Shown in pieces: positions 1 to 7,842 of a stretch of DNA of 11,872 nt. The translations under genes and the position numbers were made by a program. The stretch comes from Bacteroidota bacterium. Lineage in GTDB: Bacteria; Bacteroidota; Bacteroidia; Flavobacteriales; Weeksellaceae. Every line of letters begins with the position of its first letter. The first letter of the stretch is position 1. The stretch is from positions 1 to 11,872 of the forward strand of contig JAEYOX010000043.1 in the NCBI GenBank assembly GCA_023411265.1. The letters are read 5' to 3'. Below the pieces are notes generated by a model. That model was not told the DNA's origin and ran no database searches. It saw only the letters and a list, made by a program, of their open reading frames with translations.

Positions 1-13
1 AACTGGTCCGGGC

Positions 14-550
14 TTATTTTAGCTTTTTGAAAAACTCCCACATCGCAATTCCTGCACATACTGAAACATTGAGGGAATGTTTGGTTCCCAACTGAGGAAT
101 TTCAAGGAAAGCATCATAACTGCCGAAAGCTTCCTCGGATAATCCCTCCACTTCATTTCCAAGCACCAGAGCGTATTTTCTGTTTTTATCAATGCTGAAT
201 TCTTCAATATTCCGGCTGCTGGTGGTTTGTTCAATACCGATAATTTCCACGTCTTCCTGTTTTAAGTTCAGAAGTGCTGTAGAAATATTCTTTTCAAATA
301 CCCAGTCTACACTTTCCGTTGCTCCAAGCGCGGCTTTATGTATTTCACGGTGGGGCGGGACCGGAGTAATTCCGCACAAGACAATTTTTTCTACAATAAA
401 AGCATCAGCAGTTCTGAAAACGGCACCTACATTATGCATGCTCCGCACATTATCCAAAACTATGGTCAACGGAATTTTTTCAGTGTGCTTAAAAGTTTCC
501 ACATCTATTCTCCCCAGTTCTTCGAGTTTCAGTTTTTTGGTGGTTGACAT
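14..550 (-). CDS. SpoU/TrmH-family RNA 2'-O-ribose methyltransferase
   Basis: This 178-residue protein is a small SPOUT-class methyltransferase, expected to move a methyl group from S-adenosylmethionine to the 2'-OH of a ribose in tRNA or rRNA. All three SpoU motifs are visible. Motif 1 is around N34-R46 (N40-V-G-A then R46, the family's conserved catalytic Arg). Motif 2 is L128-E135 (LVLGNEVE). Motif 3 is I151-S163 with S159-L160-N161. Motifs 2 and 3 form the knotted cofactor site in this family. It is essentially a bare catalytic domain without the N-terminal L30e-like RNA-binding extension of RlmB or TsnR types. The target nucleotide cannot be told from sequence. I chose the ATG at 550 over an upstream in-frame ATG at 592, because a promoter lies at 565-595 and would overlap the longer reading. 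It is divergent from mutS. The stop (TAA) lies 13 bases from the window edge, so no terminator can be judged. Confidence 0.93.
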   Translation of the reverse strand: MSTTKKLKLEELGRIDVETFKHTEKIPLTIVLDNVRSMHNVGAVFRTADAFIVEKIVLCGITPVPPHREIHKAALGATESVDWVFEKNISTALLNLKQEDVEIIGIEQTTSSRNIEEFSIDKNRKYALVLGNEVEGLSEEAFGSYDAFLEIPQLGTKHSLNVSVCAGIAMWEFFKKLK

Positions 551-564
551 TTTCGTATTTTTGA

Positions 565-595
565 CAAAATTAATTTTTAAAGAACAAGTCACAAA
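565..595 (-). promoter_or_regulatory. Bacteroidota-type promoter of the RNA methyltransferase gene
   Basis: On the minus strand, TTTG (595-592) is followed after exactly 19 bases by TAATTTTG (572-565). This matches the known Bacteroidota housekeeping sigma consensus of a -33 TTTG and a -7 TAnnTTTG. Transcription would be expected to start a few bases past 565, leaving an untranslated leader of only about 8-12 bases before the ATG at 550. The match is seen directly. Activity and the start point are inferred. Confidence 0.65.
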
Positions 596-602
596 GTTTT
601 GT
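591..602. repeat. Short dyad ACAAA-GT-TTTGT in the divergent intergenic region
   Basis: A perfect 5-bp inverted repeat with a 2-bp centre lies between the divergent methyltransferase and mutS genes. Its left arm contains the -33 TTTG of the methyltransferase promoter, read on the minus strand. The right arm places a TTTG on the plus strand at 598-601, pointing toward mutS. Nineteen bases further on is TAATACAG (621-628), which keeps the TA and final G of the -7 consensus but not TTTG. It could therefore be a back-to-back -33 arrangement or a small operator, but the dyad is short enough to arise by chance in AT-rich sequence. Confidence 0.3.
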
Positions 603-688
603 CATAGCGAACGGAAAAATTAATACAGTCCATCTATAAAAAAATCCGTGCATTATGTGAAAATCAATTATTTGTGAGAAACAATCCC

Positions 689-3274
689 ATGGCAAAAGCA
701 AAGAAAGAAACCCCGTTAATGACGCAATACAACACGATCAAGGCGAAATATCCTGATGCTTTGCTGCTGTTCAGAGTGGGAGATTTCTATGAAACTTTCG
801 GAACGGATGCCATCAAAACTTCCCAGATTTTGGGGATTGTCCTTACTAAAAGAAACAATGGCGATTCACACACTGAACTCGCTGGATTTCCGCATCATTC
901 CATTGATTCCTATCTGCCTAAACTGGTTCGTGCCGGGCTTCGCGTAGCTATTTGCGATCAGCTTGAAGATCCTAAAACGGTAAAGGGTATTGTGAAAAGA
1001 GGCGTCACGGAGTTGGTGACGCCCGGTGTCACGTTTAACGATCAGGTATTACATTCCAAAACCAATAATTTTCTGCTTTCTGTTCACAAGGACAAAGAAA
1101 AATACGGATTTGCATTGGTAGATATTTCCACCGGTGAATTTTTAGTTTCTGAAGGAAATCTGGAAAAGCTTCTGCATGTGGTCCATACTTTCGACCCCAG
1201 CGAAATTATTTATCAGAGAACCAAGGAGCTGCCCTCACAGTTGAAAAACAAAAACTCTTTCAAACTGGAAGACTGGGCCTTTCAGTATCAATATGCCTAC
1301 GAAAAACTGACCGCTCATTTTAAAACCAATTCGTTAAAAGGATTTGGAATTGAAGAAATGGAATTGGGAATTACCGCCGCCGGAGCTATTTTCGCCTATC
1401 TGGTAGAAGATACGCATCATCAGTTGCTGTCGCACATCACCAAGATACAGCGGATTCCTCAGGAGGATTTCCTGATGATGGACCATTTTACGCAACGTAA
1501 TCTTGAGATCGTTCATCCGTCCAGCTATGAGGGGAGAAGTCTTCTCGATATCATTGATAAAACATTAACTCCGATGGGAGGAAGGCTATTGAGGAGAAGA
1601 ATCATTCTTCCGCTCAAAAACGTCAACGAAATCAACAGAAGACTGTCTTTGGTTGAGTTTTTCAACAATGAAGATGATCTGAAGTTTCAGATTCAGAATC
1701 TGTTGAAATCAATTTCAGATCTTGACAGGCTGATGGGGAAACTGGCGGCTGAAAAACTTTCACCGAAAGAATTAGGTTATCTGCGGCAAAGTCTGATGGC
1801 CATCCATGAAATCAAGGAAAAGCTGAAACCGCATCACGATGTTTTAGCGTGGTTGCCGCCATTGAACGAAGTTTCTGATGTAATCAGTTTTTTAAACACT
1901 CATCTGAATGATGAACTCCCTGTCCACCTTTCAAAAGGGAATGTTATAAAAGAGGGTGTGGATGCGGAACTTGACCGGTTGCGGAACCTGCAGTCTAAAG
2001 GCAAAGGTTTTTTAGAAGAAATGTGCCAGCGAGAAGTGGAACGTACCGGAATTTCTTCTCTTAAAATTGATTTTAATAATGTATTCGGATACTATATCGA
2101 AGTCAGAAATGCTCATAAAGACAAAGTTCCTTCTGACTGGATCAGGAAGCAGACTTTGGTGAATGCAGAACGTTATATCACTGAAGAACTGAAAGAATAT
2201 GAAACTCAGATTCTGGGTGCTGAAGAGAAAATCTCAGTACTCGAGCATCATCTTTACCGGAAGGTTTGTGAAAATGTGATGAATTATATTGATCAGATTC
2301 AGGACAATTCCCATATTATCGCGCAACTGGATGTTGCCGTTGGTTTCAGTGAGCTGGCCGTATCGGAGAGTTATACAAAGCCTATTCTGAACGATGGTTT
2401 TGCAATTGATTTAAGAGAAGCACGGCATCCGATTATTGAAAATGCTTTGCCTTTAGGTGAAAAATATATTCCGAACGATATTTATCTGGACAGAGATTCA
2501 CAGCAAATCATCATGGTCACCGGTCCGAATATGGCTGGAAAGTCGGCTATTCTGCGTCAGACTGCACTGGTTTGTCTTTTAGCACAGATAGGCAGTTTTG
2601 TTCCCGCAAAAAATGCGGAAATCGGGGTTTTGGATAAAATCTTCACCCGGGTTGGCGCCAGCGATAATATTTCTGCCGGCGAATCTACTTTTATGGTAGA
2701 GATGAATGAGGCGGCCAACATCCTTAACAATATTTCGGAGCGGAGCCTTATTCTGCTGGACGAAATCGGGAGAGGCACTTCTACCTACGATGGTGTTTCC
2801 ATTGCCTGGGCCATCGCCGAATATCTCCATCAACATCCTACACAGCCAAAGACGCTTTTCGCTACGCATTATCACGAACTGAATGAAATGACGCTGAATT
2901 TTGAGAGAATCAGGAATTTCCATATTTCTATTCAGGAGAATAAAGGGAATATCATTTTTTTAAGAAAACTCGTTCAGGGCGGGAGCGAGCACAGTTTTGG
3001 GATTCATGTAGCAAAACTGGCTGGAATGCCGGCAAAAGTGGTGAACCGAGCCGGTGAAATTCTAAAAACACTTGAGGCAAGCCGAACACAAGGAAGTTCA
3101 AAAGAGAATATAAAAAAGATTACCGAAGAAAATCTCCAGCTTTCATTCTTTCAGCTGGATGATCCCGTATTGGAAAACATCCGGGAGGAACTTACCAAAA
3201 TCGACATCAATACCCTGACTCCTATCGAAGCACTGATGAAACTAAATGCGATCAAAAAAATGATTGGGAGATAG
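689..3274 (+). CDS. mutS: DNA mismatch repair ATPase MutS
   Basis: MutS binds mismatches and small insertion/deletion loops as a clamp-forming dimer and recruits MutL. At 861 residues it is complete and close to the usual length (E. coli 853). The N-terminal mismatch-binding domain carries the Phe-x-Glu motif at F33-Y34-E35, where Phe stacks on the mispaired base. The connector and lever/core domains follow (roughly 130-545). The ATPase domain has Walker A G612-PNMAGK-S619, the ABC-type signature region around E665-STFM-669, Walker B ending L690-D691-E692, and the switch His H727 in FATHYHEL. The C-terminal segment ends with a helix of the MutS tetramer-forming type (TPIEALMKLNAIKK). I take ATG 689 as the start. 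An in-frame GTG at 674 would add five residues (MRNNP), but family N-termini fit the ATG. No Shine-Dalgarno or full-consensus promoter is visible upstream. MutL is not in the window, and mutS converges on the flavoprotein gene across 30 bp. Confidence 0.98.
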   Translation: MAKAKKETPLMTQYNTIKAKYPDALLLFRVGDFYETFGTDAIKTSQILGIVLTKRNNGDSHTELAGFPHHSIDSYLPKLVRAGLRVAICDQLEDPKTVKGIVKRGVTELVTPGVTFNDQVLHSKTNNFLLSVHKDKEKYGFALVDISTGEFLVSEGNLEKLLHVVHTFDPSEIIYQRTKELPSQLKNKNSFKLEDWAFQYQYAYEKLTAHFKTNSLKGFGIEEMELGITAAGAIFAYLVEDTHHQLLSHITKIQRIPQEDFLMMDHFTQRNLEIVHPSSYEGRSLLDIIDKTLTPMGGRLLRRRIILPLKNVNEINRRLSLVEFFNNEDDLKFQIQNLLKSISDLDRLMGKLAAEKLSPKELGYLRQSLMAIHEIKEKLKPHHDVLAWLPPLNEVSDVISFLNTHLNDELPVHLSKGNVIKEGVDAELDRLRNLQSKGKGFLEEMCQREVERTGISSLKIDFNNVFGYYIEVRNAHKDKVPSDWIRKQTLVNAERYITEELKEYETQILGAEEKISVLEHHLYRKVCENVMNYIDQIQDNSHIIAQLDVAVGFSELAVSESYTKPILNDGFAIDLREARHPIIENALPLGEKYIPNDIYLDRDSQQIIMVTGPNMAGKSAILRQTALVCLLAQIGSFVPAKNAEIGVLDKIFTRVGASDNISAGESTFMVEMNEAANILNNISERSLILLDEIGRGTSTYDGVSIAWAIAEYLHQHPTQPKTLFATHYHELNEMTLNFERIRNFHISIQENKGNIIFLRKLVQGGSEHSFGIHVAKLAGMPAKVVNRAGEILKTLEASRTQGSSKENIKKITEENLQLSFFQLDDPVLENIREELTKIDINTLTPIEALMKLNAIKKMIGR

Positions 3275-3304
3275 TGGTGAGGTGGAATTACAACTGGTTA
3301 ACTC

Positions 3305-4510
3305 CTACTTTCCATTCAAATCCTCAGCAATCAGCCAGGCTTCGCTCCAGCATGCCTGAAAGTTGAAACCGCCGGTCACAGCGTCAATGTTCAGGACTTC
3401 GCCGGCGAGGTAGAAGTTTTCCAGGATTTTGGAAGACATATTTTTGAAGTTGATTTCTTTCAGTTCAACGCCGCCTGCCGTTACAAATTCATCTTTAAAT
3501 GTTGATTTCCCCTCTACTTTCAAGTTTTTCCGACACAGCTGTTTCAACATGATTCTCATTTCCTTGTGTGAAATCTGAGCTACCTGTTTCTCCGGATTTA
3601 TCCGTGAAACTGCCAAAAGCTGGTTCCAGAAGCGCTGTGTTACATTGAATATCTTACTTTGTCCGATCGTTTTTTTGGGATGGTGCTGTTTAAATTCTGT
3701 GAAGATCATTTCGGCATCTTCTATGGTTTCTGAAATGAAGTTCACTTTTATTTCAAACTGATAATTGAGATCAAAAAGCTCACGGGCTTTCCAAGCTGAA
3801 ATTTTAAGAATAGCCGGTCCCGAAAGGCCCCAGTGCGTAATAAGCAGCGGTCCGCTTTCATTTATTTTCAATTTGGGAATGGAGACTTCAGCCCATTGAA
3901 AACTTGTTCCCGGCATTTCCTTCAACAGTTCATCTTTAATATTAAATGTAAATAATGAAGGAACGGCCGGCACGTTTTTATGGCCAAGGTTTTCCAGAAT
4001 TTTCAACGATTTTGGCGAGCTACCGGGAGTGTAAATGACAAAATCGGTGATGAAATCGCCGTTGGTGGTTTTGATAGCATATCGATTTTCAATTTTCTGA
4101 ATATCCATAACGGTTGTTTTAGTCAGAATTTCAAAGTTTTTGGCCTTAATTTCCTTTTTAAAACAACTGATAATGCTTTGCGAAGAATTGCTTTCAGGGA
4201 ATATCCGGTTGTCGTCTTCTATTTTCAGTGGTACATTTCTGTCTGCGAACCATTCCATCGTATCGCCGGGTTGAAATTTGCTGAACACACTGAGGAGTTC
4301 TTTATTCCCTCGGGGATAGAATTTCACTAAATCTTTGGGATCGAAACAGGCGTGTGTTACGTTACACCTGCCACCACCGGAGATTTTCACTTTCTGAAGA
4401 ACATCGGAGTTCTGCTCCAGGATAGTCACTTCATATTTCTTTTCGTCCAGATTTGCGGCGCAGAAAAAGCCTGCTGCACCGCCGCCCACCACAATGATTT
4501 TTTTTCTCAT
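3305..4510 (-). CDS. HI0933/BaiN-type NAD(P)/FAD-dependent oxidoreductase
   Basis: This 401-residue flavoprotein belongs to the family named after H. influenzae HI0933, which includes E. coli YhiN and clostridial BaiN. The N-terminus is a Rossmann FAD-binding motif, V8-G9-G10-G11-A12-A13-G14, with an acidic residue (E32) at the end of beta-2 where the ribose of FAD is normally held. A family hallmark, S44-G45-G46-G47-R48-C49-N50-V51-T52, follows. The C-terminal hallmark is G370-E371 followed by D376 and T379-GGFNFQ-385, which closes the FAD site. There is no signal peptide or membrane segment, so it should be cytoplasmic. The physiological substrate is not established for most family members, and I assign none. 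It is the last gene of the minus-strand run, 44 bp after yihY, and probably shares its transcript. The AACTTTG stretch in the gap resembles the -7 element only imperfectly. The bile-acid role proposed for clostridial BaiN should not be carried over here. Confidence 0.93.
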   Translation of the reverse strand: MRKKIIVVGGGAAGFFCAANLDEKKYEVTILEQNSDVLQKVKISGGGRCNVTHACFDPKDLVKFYPRGNKELLSVFSKFQPGDTMEWFADRNVPLKIEDDNRIFPESNSSQSIISCFKKEIKAKNFEILTKTTVMDIQKIENRYAIKTTNGDFITDFVIYTPGSSPKSLKILENLGHKNVPAVPSLFTFNIKDELLKEMPGTSFQWAEVSIPKLKINESGPLLITHWGLSGPAILKISAWKARELFDLNYQFEIKVNFISETIEDAEMIFTEFKQHHPKKTIGQSKIFNVTQRFWNQLLAVSRINPEKQVAQISHKEMRIMLKQLCRKNLKVEGKSTFKDEFVTAGGVELKEINFKNMSSKILENFYLAGEVLNIDAVTGGFNFQACWSEAWLIAEDLNGK

Positions 4511-4554
4511 TCGTTGAAATTACTGCGCAAAGTTCCGAAAATAGTCAGAAAAGA

Positions 4555-5484
4555 TCAGGATTCTTCTTTCAATTCTTCCTTTAATTCTTCCTTCAATTCT
4601 TTTAATTTACTCCATTTGGCGTGTTGTGAAGGAATAACTCGGTATCCTTTTTTATAAGAATACACTTTGGTAAATTTGGCTCCGAAGAAAATCAGCATAC
4701 AGGAATAATTAATCCATAACATAATGAGAATTACGGTTCCGGCAGTTCCAAAAGCCGAGGTAGGTTTAAATTCTGAGAAATAAAGACTAATAAGAAATTT
4801 CCCCAATGTAAATAAAACGGCAGTCATCAGTGCGCCTCGCCATACCGGTTTCCAACTTAGCTCGACATCTGGCAGTACCTTGAACATCAGTGCAAAAAGA
4901 AAAGTAACCACTCCGAAGGCAATGGCGAAATTCACAAATTCAGCGAGCAGATAGGTTTCCAGCCCGAAATATTGTGTGATCCAGGTATTAAAAAAACTGA
5001 TTAACGAAGACAGCACCATGGTAATCATTAGCAGAAATCCTAAGATCAGAATCATTCCTAAAGAATTAGCCCTGTCCAGAAGGAATTTTATCAGTGCTTT
5101 CTTGGGTGCGGGTTCCACATCCCAAAGTTCGTTCAGTGAGCGTTGCAACTGAAAAAATAAAGTGGTGGCACCGAAAACCAAAGAACCGATACCAACTATT
5201 TTCATAAATACATTTTCTTTGTCTATCAGAGCTCCCGCGATCATATCCTCTACACTTTTGGATACGTCGCTTCCCATCAGCCCGCTGATCTGTTTGCTGA
5301 TTTCACCCCGAATGGCTTCTTCTCCAAAAAAACCACCGGCAATCCAGATGATGATAATCAACAACCCGGGAATAGAGAATATCGCATAGTATGCTAATGC
5401 AGCAGCATCTTTGGTAGCATTGGAGTCATTCCATTCTTTAAAACTTTCTTTAATAACAGGCCATAAAGATTTGATTTTTTTCAT
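4555..5484 (-). CDS. yihY: YihY/BrkB (UPF0761) family inner-membrane protein
   Basis: This 309-residue polytopic membrane protein belongs to the YihY/virulence factor BrkB family, whose molecular function is unsettled (older names link it to serum resistance in Bordetella and, wrongly, to RNase BN). About six hydrophobic segments are visible: roughly 33-53, 92-112, 142-164, 180-204, 216-236 and 245-268. Family signatures include the amphipathic N-terminus ending A27-A28-A29-L30-A31-Y32-Y33, the N118-ELWDV-123 motif, R216-GA and the late GTAGTVILIMLW stretch. Where many relatives have G-A-E-F-T after the last membrane segment, this protein has G268-A-K270-F-T. The tail after about 290 is cytoplasmic-looking, highly charged and built of a KEEL repeat. 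The ATG at 5484 is chosen because an upstream in-frame extension would run about 200 bases into tamL and has no family similarity. It starts 37 bp after the tamL stop, with GAAGGAA about 19-25 bases upstream as the only purine-rich stretch. Confidence 0.92.
   Translation of the reverse strand: MKKIKSLWPVIKESFKEWNDSNATKDAAALAYYAIFSIPGLLIIIIWIAGGFFGEEAIRGEISKQISGLMGSDVSKSVEDMIAGALIDKENVFMKIVGIGSLVFGATTLFFQLQRSLNELWDVEPAPKKALIKFLLDRANSLGMILILGFLLMITMVLSSLISFFNTWITQYFGLETYLLAEFVNFAIAFGVVTFLFALMFKVLPDVELSWKPVWRGALMTAVLFTLGKFLISLYFSEFKPTSAFGTAGTVILIMLWINYSCMLIFFGAKFTKVYSYKKGYRVIPSQHAKWSKLKELKEELKEELKEES
4561..4599 (-). repeat. 12-bp in-frame tandem repeat encoding the KEEL tail of YihY
   Basis: About three imperfect copies of a 12-bp unit, GAATT(G/A)AA(G/A)GAA on the minus strand, plus a final partial copy sit just before the yihY stop codon. 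They encode E-L-K-E repeated, a strongly alpha-helical charged segment spanning about residues 296-308. Because the unit length is a multiple of three, copy-number change by slippage would lengthen or shorten the tail without a frameshift. The copies differ at third codon positions, so the array is probably not very recent. Confidence 0.75.
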
Positions 5485-5521
5485 GATGATCAAGTTACAA
5501 TTTTCATTCCTTCGGCTGGTA

Positions 5522-7840
5522 TCAGAAAGGATAACCGATGGCAATGTTGAGAATAAGATTATCTCTTCGCCATTGGCTGCTTCCGAAATTAATTTTATCA
5601 AAAGTCCAGCGATCGCCTTTTTCATAATACGGAATCCGAAGCGGCATGGCGAGATCCAGACGTAAAATAAGGATATTAAAATCCAGCCGAAGTCCGACAC
5701 CGGCTCCCACCGCAATTTCACTCAGCCAGTCTTTGGAAAACTTTGAGCCGGGACGTGATGTATCCTCGTTTACCAGCCAGATGTTTCCGGCATCGGCAAA
5801 AGCTGCGACGTTCAAAAATCTGACAATATTTGCGCGGTATTCTGCATTTAATTCCAGTTTAATATCACCGGACTGATCAAAGTAAAATCCGTTATTGTTT
5901 CGCGGATCGTAGCTGCCCGGCCCTAAAGTTCGTGCCCGAAACGCCCGGATGCTGTTGCTTCCTCCCGCAAAAAACTGTCTGGAGAAAGGAATATATTCCG
6001 AATTCCCGTACGGATAGGCGATTCCTGCAATAATTCTGGAGGCAAAGGAGGTTTTGTCGGTGAACTTATGATAGAAGCGGAAGTCGTTTTCCATCTTGGC
6101 ATACTGACTGAAAGGGATATCAAAAATTTCTTTCTGATTTCCATTTTTCGCATTGGCTCCTGACAGTAATCCAGTGAGATTCCCGGCAAGGTCCAGCATT
6201 CCGCGGTAATAAATGGTATTGGATCTGGGAAGCATCGTGTTGGTATACGTGTAGGTGTATACCGGGCCGAAGATGAGTTGCCTTTCCACCACCCTGCGCA
6301 GAGCCGGTGTCACCGCAATAGAATCGTACAATGGCGTAACATTCGCCGGCTGTACTAACGTAATATCGATCAGTTTTAAATCATGCTCTTTCCGAACATT
6401 TTCTTTCCAGACATAACCGAACGAGGCGTTGAAATTATTAAGCGTATAATATTTGGTGCGGTTCTGAAATTCATATCCCAAAGTGATATTGGTTCTGGGA
6501 ACGAATGCGCTGGAAGACGGAAAGCGGAATGGAGCTACAATTCTAGGAATGGAAAGCTGTGCGTTGGCACCGGCACGGAAAAGGTTGTTCGCGTCTTTCG
6601 GGCCGCCAATCTGCACATCAAAAGCGCCGTAGGTGGAGATCTTCAGCTGTTCTGCTCCGCGGAAAATATTACGGTGTGTCCAGTTCAGGTTCACTTCGCT
6701 TCCCGCATAATTGGCTGAATTGGTTCTTCCTAATGCTTCCAGACGCAGCGACTGCAGTTCCCGTGGCGTAAGAAGGTAGTATGCATCAAATTGATGATTG
6801 AGTGAATCCGAGACTACAAATTCATTTTTTACAAATTTAAAAACTCCAAGACTGATAAGGCGGTTCAAGGTGAGGTTGTGATCCGCCCTGTTGTACAGGT
6901 CTCCTTTTTTAAAATACAAAGCACGGTCAAAAATAATGGGTTTGAATTTCTTATCAGGATCCACCACGTAAATGTCATTATAGGTATGAGCCGTCAGCGA
7001 ATCGGAGTGCATCGGAATCTCATAGGTTCTATTCGCCCTTCTTCGGATATCATAATCGGAAAAAACGATCACATTATTGATGGTGAACTGTTCTTTAGCC
7101 AATTGTGGAGTGTCGTTTTTTAGTTTAACAATCAATTCCACTTCCTGATTTTTGCTCACGGTACTGTCGGCCTGCACGACGATGTTATCCGGATGGAAGT
7201 AATAAAATCCTTTTTCTTTCAAACTGTTGTCTATTCTTTCTCTTTCGGCTTTAATGACGTCCAGATCGAATGGATCTCCTTTTTTCAGGAATGTTTTCTC
7301 TGTTGTTTTCTGAATTTCCTGATTGATGACCGAAGAATCCGCAGGAAAATTGACATTGCTGATGAGGTATCTTGCGCCGGGATGAACTGTATAGATCACT
7401 TTGGCTTTTTTATTTTTCGATACGGTATCATAGGTGGCCCTCACATTGAAATAGCCTTTGTTTTCGGAATAATTCTCGATAATATCTTTGTTAAATTCTC
7501 TGTCCACATCGCTGATGAGTACGGGAGCTTCCCCCAGTTTATATTTCATCCAATAGCGAAACCCTTTGTCTTTTTCAGGCTCTTTGGTTATATTGTAAAA
7601 GAAAAGTTTAGGGCGAAGTCCCAGAAAAGACGAATTAGGTTTGGGAACCAGATTGTCTTCCAAAGCAGATTTTAGTTCCTTTTTTTCCTTCTTTTTTATC
7701 GTATCGCTCACGATATTGATGTCCGATCCGATGTACAGCATTTCGCCTTCCGCCAGATATTTGGTGTTGCACGAAAGCAAAATCCCTGCAAAAGCTGCGG
7801 TAAGCAAATATTTGGTGAATGTAAGAGATCTTCTATTCAT
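5522..7840 (-). CDS. tamL: TamL: lipoprotein TamA homologue, Omp85/BamA-superfamily outer-membrane protein
   Basis: This 772-residue protein has a lipoprotein signal peptide: basic MNRR, a hydrophobic stretch, then lipobox L21-L22-S23-C24, so mature C24 should be acylated. The periplasmic part, about 25-350, looks like successive POTRA domains (for example KGDPFDLDVIKAERERIDN then a KEKGFYYF turn, and later KKGDLYNRADHNLTLNRLISLGVFKF). The remainder is a 16-strand-type Omp85 barrel. It contains the I631-R632-A633-F634 motif, the equivalent of the conserved (V/I)RG(F/Y) of the barrel lumen loop, and ends in a beta-signal-like strand with terminal Phe (GYPF). TamA with TamB is implicated in outer-membrane assembly and lipid homeostasis in Proteobacteria. 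The lipidated form is known in Bacteroidota as TamL. The start ATG overlaps the tamB stop by one base (TAATG), which suggests translational coupling and strongly supports pairing with TamB. It is distinguished from BamA itself by the lipobox, the TamB neighbour and the small number of POTRA domains. Confidence 0.9.
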   Translation of the reverse strand: MNRRSLTFTKYLLTAAFAGILLSCNTKYLAEGEMLYIGSDINIVSDTIKKKEKKELKSALEDNLVPKPNSSFLGLRPKLFFYNITKEPEKDKGFRYWMKYKLGEAPVLISDVDREFNKDIIENYSENKGYFNVRATYDTVSKNKKAKVIYTVHPGARYLISNVNFPADSSVINQEIQKTTEKTFLKKGDPFDLDVIKAERERIDNSLKEKGFYYFHPDNIVVQADSTVSKNQEVELIVKLKNDTPQLAKEQFTINNVIVFSDYDIRRRANRTYEIPMHSDSLTAHTYNDIYVVDPDKKFKPIIFDRALYFKKGDLYNRADHNLTLNRLISLGVFKFVKNEFVVSDSLNHQFDAYYLLTPRELQSLRLEALGRTNSANYAGSEVNLNWTHRNIFRGAEQLKISTYGAFDVQIGGPKDANNLFRAGANAQLSIPRIVAPFRFPSSSAFVPRTNITLGYEFQNRTKYYTLNNFNASFGYVWKENVRKEHDLKLIDITLVQPANVTPLYDSIAVTPALRRVVERQLIFGPVYTYTYTNTMLPRSNTIYYRGMLDLAGNLTGLLSGANAKNGNQKEIFDIPFSQYAKMENDFRFYHKFTDKTSFASRIIAGIAYPYGNSEYIPFSRQFFAGGSNSIRAFRARTLGPGSYDPRNNNGFYFDQSGDIKLELNAEYRANIVRFLNVAAFADAGNIWLVNEDTSRPGSKFSKDWLSEIAVGAGVGLRLDFNILILRLDLAMPLRIPYYEKGDRWTFDKINFGSSQWRRDNLILNIAIGYPF

Positions 7841-7842
7841 TA
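7838..7842 (-). promoter_or_regulatory. TAATG stop-start overlap joining tamB to tamL
   Basis: On the minus strand the TAA of tamB (7842-7840) shares its last A with the ATG of tamL (7840-7838). No Shine-Dalgarno is visible upstream, so tamL is probably translated by ribosomes that finish tamB (termination-reinitiation), which would tie the amounts of the two partners together. The overlap is seen directly. The coupling is inferred. Confidence 0.7.

Noticed and set aside
674..688. GTG at 674 as the start of mutS
   Set aside because: It adds only MRNNP. The ATG at 689 begins the family-like MAKAKKETPLMTQY sequence, and there is no ribosome-binding signal favouring the GTG.
3275..3304. A bidirectional terminator in the convergent gap between mutS and the flavoprotein gene
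   Set aside because: Only a weak TGGAA/TTCCA pairing across a long loop is present, with no GC-rich stem and no T-run, so I do not call it.
4511..4554. A separate promoter for the flavoprotein gene (GAACTTTG on the minus strand, just upstream)
   Set aside because: It misses the TA of the -7 element by one base and has no TTTG at the right distance. Co-transcription with yihY is simpler.
5485..5721. An upstream in-frame extension of yihY that would start at 5721 and add about 79 residues
   Set aside because: It overlaps the tamL 3' coding region by about 200 bases, shows no YihY-family similarity, and the ATG at 5484 gives a normal family N-terminus.
7193..7675. Plus-strand open frame of 160 codons opposite tamL
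   Set aside because: It lies wholly antisense to a well-supported Omp85 gene, has no recognisable motif and a composition typical of an antisense shadow.
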